Shown piece by piece: positions 62,201-64,000 of a DNA stretch of 64,000 bases (within the stretch, counting starts at the first letter, position 1; every line of letters begins with the position of its first letter). Origin of the DNA: Larus michahellis. Lineage: Eukaryota; Chordata; Aves; Charadriiformes; Laridae. Position numbers and translations under genes: made by a program. Below the pieces are notes generated by a model that worked only from the letters and a program-made list of their open reading frames with translations, did not search any database and was not told the DNA's origin. Location of the stretch: NCBI RefSeq assembly GCF_964199755.1, contig NC_133901.1, forward strand, positions 27,802,397-27,866,396, read 5' to 3'.

Positions 62201-64000
62201 CAAGAGCTCATGGTCCCCATTGAACTGCAGCTGCAGGCCCAGCTTGGTAGAAACCCGCACGTAGGAGCCACTCAGGGAGACGGTCACACCAGGGGCAGGA
62301 GAGGCCGGCAGGGAGGCCAGAGCACCGTTGATCTGAATAAGGGGGAGAGAGGGAGACAGAAGCATAAGGCAATGCCCTCCACTGGGAGGTCACTGTGCTT
62401 CCCTGCGGTGGTGCCAGGGCCCAGTGAGTCAGAATGGCACGAGAAACCCTGCCCAGGCCTACGAGAACAGCAGCTCCTCTACATACGGCACACTGAAGGC
62501 TCAGGAAAACAAGCCGAAAATCCGTTGCTGCGCAAGCAGCCCCATCTGCCCCGCTCAGAGCCTCACCGTGCTCTTCTGTGAGCATGCCAGCAGGCTCAGG
62601 GAATATCAAGCTCTGCTTGGGGACAGAGTGGTACTCAATGGTGCCTAGGGCATCTGTTGTTCCCAGGTGTGAAAATGAGGGGCTTACGTAGACCGCCTTG
62701 TTCTGGCGCAGTGCAATGTGGAGGCCTTCCATGGAGAGTGCCACAGAGTTCAGAGCTGTCCATGTCCGGCTGCCGCGATGTTTGTTGCGGGTGGTGACAG
62801 TGAAGCCAACGGAGGAGTTGTCACAGCCCGTCACCACCGTGTAGTTGCAGGAGCCCTGGAAGTGGTGAAGCTTCCCATCGAAGGTGCTGTAATGCGGGTC
62901 ACCGTAGATGTGGCAGAGAGCAGTGCTGGCTGGGTAACAGCCCCTCTGGCCATTCTGGATCTTGCAGACCTCGTCCTCGCCACAGGACAACGTAGAGCAA
63001 ACCATCTGGCCGTGGGCTTCACACCGGCACTGCCGAGTGCAGTTCTTGTTCACAGAGTACTCGCCTTGCTGCAGGCAGAGAAACACCGAGCGTCAGCGTA
63101 TCAGGCAAGAAATAGGGGCAAGGGAGTGCCCTGGGAGGGGTGCAAGCCAGGGCAAGGCTTTCACTCACGCTGTAGTAGATCCCCTCAAAGAGGCAGCCAC
63201 AGTGGGCCTCAGGCACACAGGTGTCTCCGCTGAGGAAGAAGCCAGAGTTACACGCACAGCCCTCCATGCAGGGCTTGGAGCAGTTCTGCGGGGCTTGTCG
63301 GTCAACACAGGTGGCAGGACAGCCAGTCGTGCAAGGGTCATAGTAGCTGTTGGCGGGGCAAGGCAGGGCTGCAACGGCAAGGGGACAATTAGGACCAGCA
63401 CGCCTTCAAGGAAGGATGACCTTCTGGGAAGGGGAAGACCAAAGACTTGCTTTGGCCAGAGGGTCTGGGCGTGGGGAGCAGCACATCCCCCTTCTGGCAA
63501 CTGCAAGGCAGGTACTCACGGCAGAAAGTGGTGTTCCTCCAGGGAAGGACAGTCACGCCGACTGCCTGGCATGCATCAGCGTAGGCCTCCAGAGCAGCAC
63601 ACAGGACCTCCTGGCCACCATTCAGGGCACAAAGGTCATAGAAACAGGTGTCAAAGTAGTTCTGGGGGTTGATCACAGCGTGGCACCTCTCAAAAGAGCC
63701 AGGCCTGGCAGTCAGCATGCCACAGAACTGGTCCGATCGGTAGAGCTTCTCCTCTTCTGCGCTGCAGGGTGGGGAGGGGACGGGGACACCGCAAGAGGAG
63801 TCATTGTCTGGGACCTGCCAGCTCTCCCCCAGCTCGTTGGAGTCTGCGGCTTGCTGCCCATTGGGCATCATGTAATCGTCCTCTCTGCGGTTGTTGAAGT
63901 TCCCGCACATGCCACAGGTCAGGTTGAAGTAGGCAGTGGGCACCTTCACCTCCACCGAGTGGTCAGTGTCGTAGGACACTCGGAGGTTGAAGTCTGTCTC
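38112..64000 (-). CDS. zonadhesin-like protein: VWD/C8/TIL repeats, EGF, one TM (5' end outside window)
   Basis: Large cell-surface or secreted-type adhesive glycoprotein related to zonadhesin (a sperm protein that binds the egg coat) and to FCGBP and mucins. Thirty-one exons in transcript order: 64000-63520 (continues outside), 63368-63169, 63068-62688, 62332-62046, 61345-61074, 60945-60865, 60400-60308, 60005-59913, 59279-59032, 58747-58573, 57235-57127, 56637-56546, 55947-55771, 53851-53649, 53346-53202, 52466-52225, 51599-51435, 50978-50854, 50110-49842, 48664-48456, 47990-47849, 46625-46375, 45748-45619, 44807-44639, 43427-43251, 41856-41729, 40819-40620, 39645-39507, 39204-39073, 38699-38594, 38256-38112. 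They total 5766 bases, 1921 residues and a stop, with every junction in phase. Order: partial VWD-C8, TIL, TILa-VWD-C8, Pro/Thr/Ser linker, VWD-C8, TIL, TILa, VWD-C8, TIL, TILa, VWD-C8, TIL, TILa, EGF, TM, tail. EGF plus TM at the C terminus fits zonadhesin rather than FCGBP, but orthology to mammalian ZAN is not shown. It lies in tandem behind PLAAT1. Confidence 0.88.
38594..38699 (-). CDS. zonadhesin-like: transmembrane helix
   Basis: Encodes a Pro-rich stem (DPPPEPENQP) and a strongly hydrophobic helix starting VAIIIGVVVGVVVIVILISF, followed by AVYMCR. It ends in phase 2. Orientation is expected to be type I, with the VWD repeats outside the cell. Confidence 0.93.
39073..39204 (-). CDS. 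zonadhesin-like: EGF domain
   Basis: A single phase 1-1 exon encodes an EGF-like domain with six cysteines: GPCMPNPCENDGVC, then FHCECSELYTGETC. It has no calcium-binding signature at its start. An EGF domain just before the membrane helix is the arrangement of zonadhesin. Confidence 0.92.
   Translation of the reverse strand: MDHVCQIRVRMMEFALKLPTVPLPTSTVSVRNCTQEKPARLKK
39507..40819 (-). CDS. zonadhesin-like: TIL 4 and TILa after assembly E
   Basis: Exon 40819-40620 is TIL (CPANSNYSSCMSACPASCND, CVEGCECLPGYVLSDSDC, CGCTYLNKYYE). Exon 39645-39507 is TILa (CSQRCQCTESSTVSCSNIVC, CGISNYSRGCYR). TILa ends in phase 1 and leads to the EGF exon. Confidence 0.9.
41729..46625 (-). CDS. zonadhesin-like: assembly E, VWD and C8
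   Basis: Exons 46625-46375, 45748-45619, 44807-44639, 43427-43251 and 41856-41729. VWD begins KCRVMGDPHYITFDGLVHHF but the next conserved Cys is Tyr (QGKYTYILAQTI), the following Cys is Ile, CGxCG is reduced to EGLCGDFDG, and SWKVPLKRATSRLRRD lacks the closing Cys. A long acidic insert (NESEEEPDPG) precedes C8. C8 reads TCHILIDSNGPFVNCHSTVP, SCLFDMCVEDD and ends WRQQTVC. Confidence 0.9.
47554..47574. repeat. (ATTT)n microsatellite
   Basis: About five ATTT units in the intron between the TILa exon at 47849 and the VWD exon at 46625. Confidence 0.85.
47849..48664 (-). CDS. zonadhesin-like: TIL 3 and TILa after assembly D
   Basis: Exon 48664-48456 is TIL (CVSTCPSTCNDIF, CTEGCECADNYVLSNGKC, SNCGCRDDDNNYYS). 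Exon 47990-47849 is TILa (HCTKRCQCEKNGVIKCKSYS, CVIKNGKHKCNPTG). Phases 1-0 and 0-1, as for the other pairs. Confidence 0.91.
49842..52466 (-). CDS. zonadhesin-like: assembly D, VWD and C8
   Basis: Exons 52466-52225, 51599-51435, 50978-50854 and 50110-49842. VWD begins TCQVAGDPHYFTFDGLMYTF and keeps GTCTYTL, but the Cys normally eight residues later is Val, and the first Cys of CGxCG is Gln (VQGMCGNFND). SWKVEEDSDAGC retains its Cys. C8 reads QCNVLKSDKFKACHNL, FIRICIYDMCQYDG and ends WRNSTFC. Confidence 0.91.
52780..52870. repeat. AT-rich low-complexity stretch
   Basis: TATATA/TAAATA-rich sequence in the intron between 52467 and 53201 of the zonadhesin-like gene. Confidence 0.75.
53202..53851 (-). 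CDS. zonadhesin-like: TIL 2 and TILa after assembly C
   Basis: Exon 53851-53649 is a TIL domain (CGTRCPSTCLNISAADSC, VEGCFCKEGYVLSGDKC, CGCVDDKNQYHQ). Its donor is AG|GCAAGT, a GC rather than GT donor, with otherwise perfect consensus. Exon 53346-53202 is the TILa module (CTERCTCKANNTIVCTPWEC, CSIQDGVLGCHSN) ending in phase 1. Confidence 0.91.
53852..55770 (-). other. longest intron of the zonadhesin-like gene
   Basis: A 1.9 kb intron between C8 of assembly C and TIL 2. It contains A/T-rich stretches (for example A runs at 54938-54966) but no exon or element I recognise. Other introns over 1 kb (41857-43250, 43428-44638, 46626-47848, 48665-49841, 57236-58572) likewise show nothing beyond simple repeats. 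Confidence 0.65.
55771..59279 (-). CDS. zonadhesin-like: assembly C, VWD and C8
   Basis: Exons 59279-59032, 58747-58573, 57235-57127, 56637-56546 and 55947-55771. VWD starts FCSASGDPHYNTFDHRVHNF, keeps GNCTYTLSKVC, carries LLCGLCGNYNGDPNDDN and SWLVPENNTIC, so its disulfide cysteines are all present. C8 reads KNTMCGMITD, FKDCHTKVPPENFFENCVYD, CFTGGQ and ends WRNATLC. It directly follows the linker exons. Confidence 0.91.
59913..60945 (-). CDS. zonadhesin-like: three Pro/Thr/Ser-rich linker exons
   Basis: Three symmetric phase 1-1 exons, 60945-60865 (81 bases), 60400-60308 (93) and 60005-59913 (93), encode a mucin-like linker of about 89 residues. Examples are PDTSTRPPHTTAPAPETSTG, TLPGITTQLPQTPSPSTPTP and SPSTTAQTAHTPSPPMPTP. 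There is no cysteine, and the many Ser/Thr next to Pro suggest dense O-glycosylation. Each has clean CAG acceptor and GTACT donor sites. The linker replaces the TIL and TILa modules expected between assemblies B and C. Confidence 0.85.
60660..60830 (-). pseudogene. decayed copy of the C8 exon inside an intron
   Basis: The plus-strand stretch from about 60663 (CAGTGCCAGCGCTCCAGCC, CTCCCAGAG, GCACAGGCTGC) closely matches the assembly B C8 exon end at 61080-61135 (CAGTGCCAGCACTCCAGTC, CTCCCAGAG, GCACAGGCTGC). Similarity fades towards 60830. The copy has indels and lost its GT donor (GCAGTC in place of GTAAGT), so it is not coding. It lies between linker exons 1 and 2. Confidence 0.75.
61074..61345 (-). 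CDS. zonadhesin-like: assembly B, C8 domain
   Basis: C8 domain with CDPAIIPPVSCSPSEEEAAN, QCAILTQLGGPFQSCH, PETYFESCVYDQCATGG, CNDLGAYAAACAEAGVSLGDW and the final C. It ends in phase 1, the phase at which a TIL exon normally follows; here a mucin-like exon follows instead. Confidence 0.93.
62046..62332 (-). CDS. zonadhesin-like: assembly B, second half of VWD
   Basis: Encodes SYVRVSTKLGLQLQFNGDHE, KLCGLCGTYTGSQQDDFM with an intact CGLCG and FGASWMVPDDEWL. It is one 287-base exon where assemblies C, D and E use two exons. Confidence 0.92.
62688..63068 (-). CDS. zonadhesin-like: assembly B, TILa plus first half of VWD in one exon
   Basis: A 127-codon exon holds a TILa (E) module (CTRQCRCEAHGQMVC, GCYPAS) joined to the start of a VWD domain (LCHIYGDPHYSTFDGKLHHF, then GSCNYTVVTGC). 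In the other assemblies these two modules are on separate exons of about 145 and 245 bases. Confidence 0.92.
63169..63368 (-). CDS. zonadhesin-like: TIL domain 1
   Basis: Cys-rich trypsin-inhibitor-like domain: CPANSYYDPC, TGCPATCVD, CSKPCMEGCACNSGFFLSG and CVPEAHCGC. The exon enters in phase 1 and ends in phase 0, the pattern of all TIL exons in this gene. Confidence 0.92.
63520..64000 (-). CDS. zonadhesin-like: assembly A, end of VWD plus C8 (partial exon)
   Basis: Reads from the window edge with ETDFNLRVSYDTDHSVEV, the second half of a VWD domain, then TCGMCGNFNNR with an intact CGxCG, SWQVPDNDSSCG, and a full C8 domain ending WRNTTFC. VWD end and C8 share one exon here, whereas in the later assemblies they are separate. 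The exon continues beyond 64000. Confidence 0.9.

Noticed and set aside
61582-62581. Plus-strand frames of 169 and 267 codons
   Set aside because: They run antisense to the VWD exon at 62046-62332 and its flanking introns, where the minus-strand frame is clearly real.
38112-64000. FCGBP or alpha-tectorin as the identity of the VWD gene
   Set aside because: FCGBP lacks an EGF plus transmembrane end, and alpha-tectorin has a ZP domain, absent here; zonadhesin-like fits best though orthology is open.

Overview
The window is vertebrate nuclear DNA, almost certainly from a bird. Genes are split into short exons with GT-AG introns, there are three CR1 LINE pieces with the avian-type 3' end, and the gene content matches the vertebrate ATP13A5-PLAAT1 neighbourhood (human 3q29). 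No prokaryotic, viral, CRISPR, rRNA or tRNA feature was seen.

Three protein-coding genes can be read exon by exon. (1) ATP13A5, a P5B-type cation-transporting ATPase, is on the + strand from 2908 to the stop at 31473. Twenty-nine coding exons were phased end to end and give 1174 residues; only the short first coding exon was not found. (2) PLAAT1 (HRASLS), an NlpC/P60-type phospholipid acyltransferase of 169 residues in three exons, is on the - strand (34981 down to 33884), tail to tail with ATP13A5. A CpG island at about 35.15-36.0 kb is its likely promoter. (3) A large zonadhesin-like gene is on the - strand. It enters at the right edge (64000) and runs to a stop at 38112. Thirty-one exons (1921 residues, 5' end outside the window) encode at least five VWD-C8 assemblies with TIL/TILa modules, a Pro/Thr/Ser-rich linker, one EGF domain, one transmembrane helix and a short cytoplasmic tail.

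The zonadhesin-like gene is the most interesting part. Between its second and third D assemblies the usual TIL and TILa exons are absent. In their place are three phase 1-1 exons coding for a mucin-like linker, inside tandemly duplicated exon/intron units that also contain a decayed copy of a C8 exon. The last two VWD domains have lost cysteines in matched pairs, which fits stepwise loss of specific disulfides. The last exon can be entered at three clustered AGs that give two different cytoplasmic tails. Exons upstream of 61 kb are longer and more GC-rich than the C-terminal ones.

The rest is intron, UTR or intergenic DNA with low-complexity tracts. Comparisons with human proteins and VWF disulfide numbering are from memory and no search was run; exon limits come from phase, splice sites and family fit.
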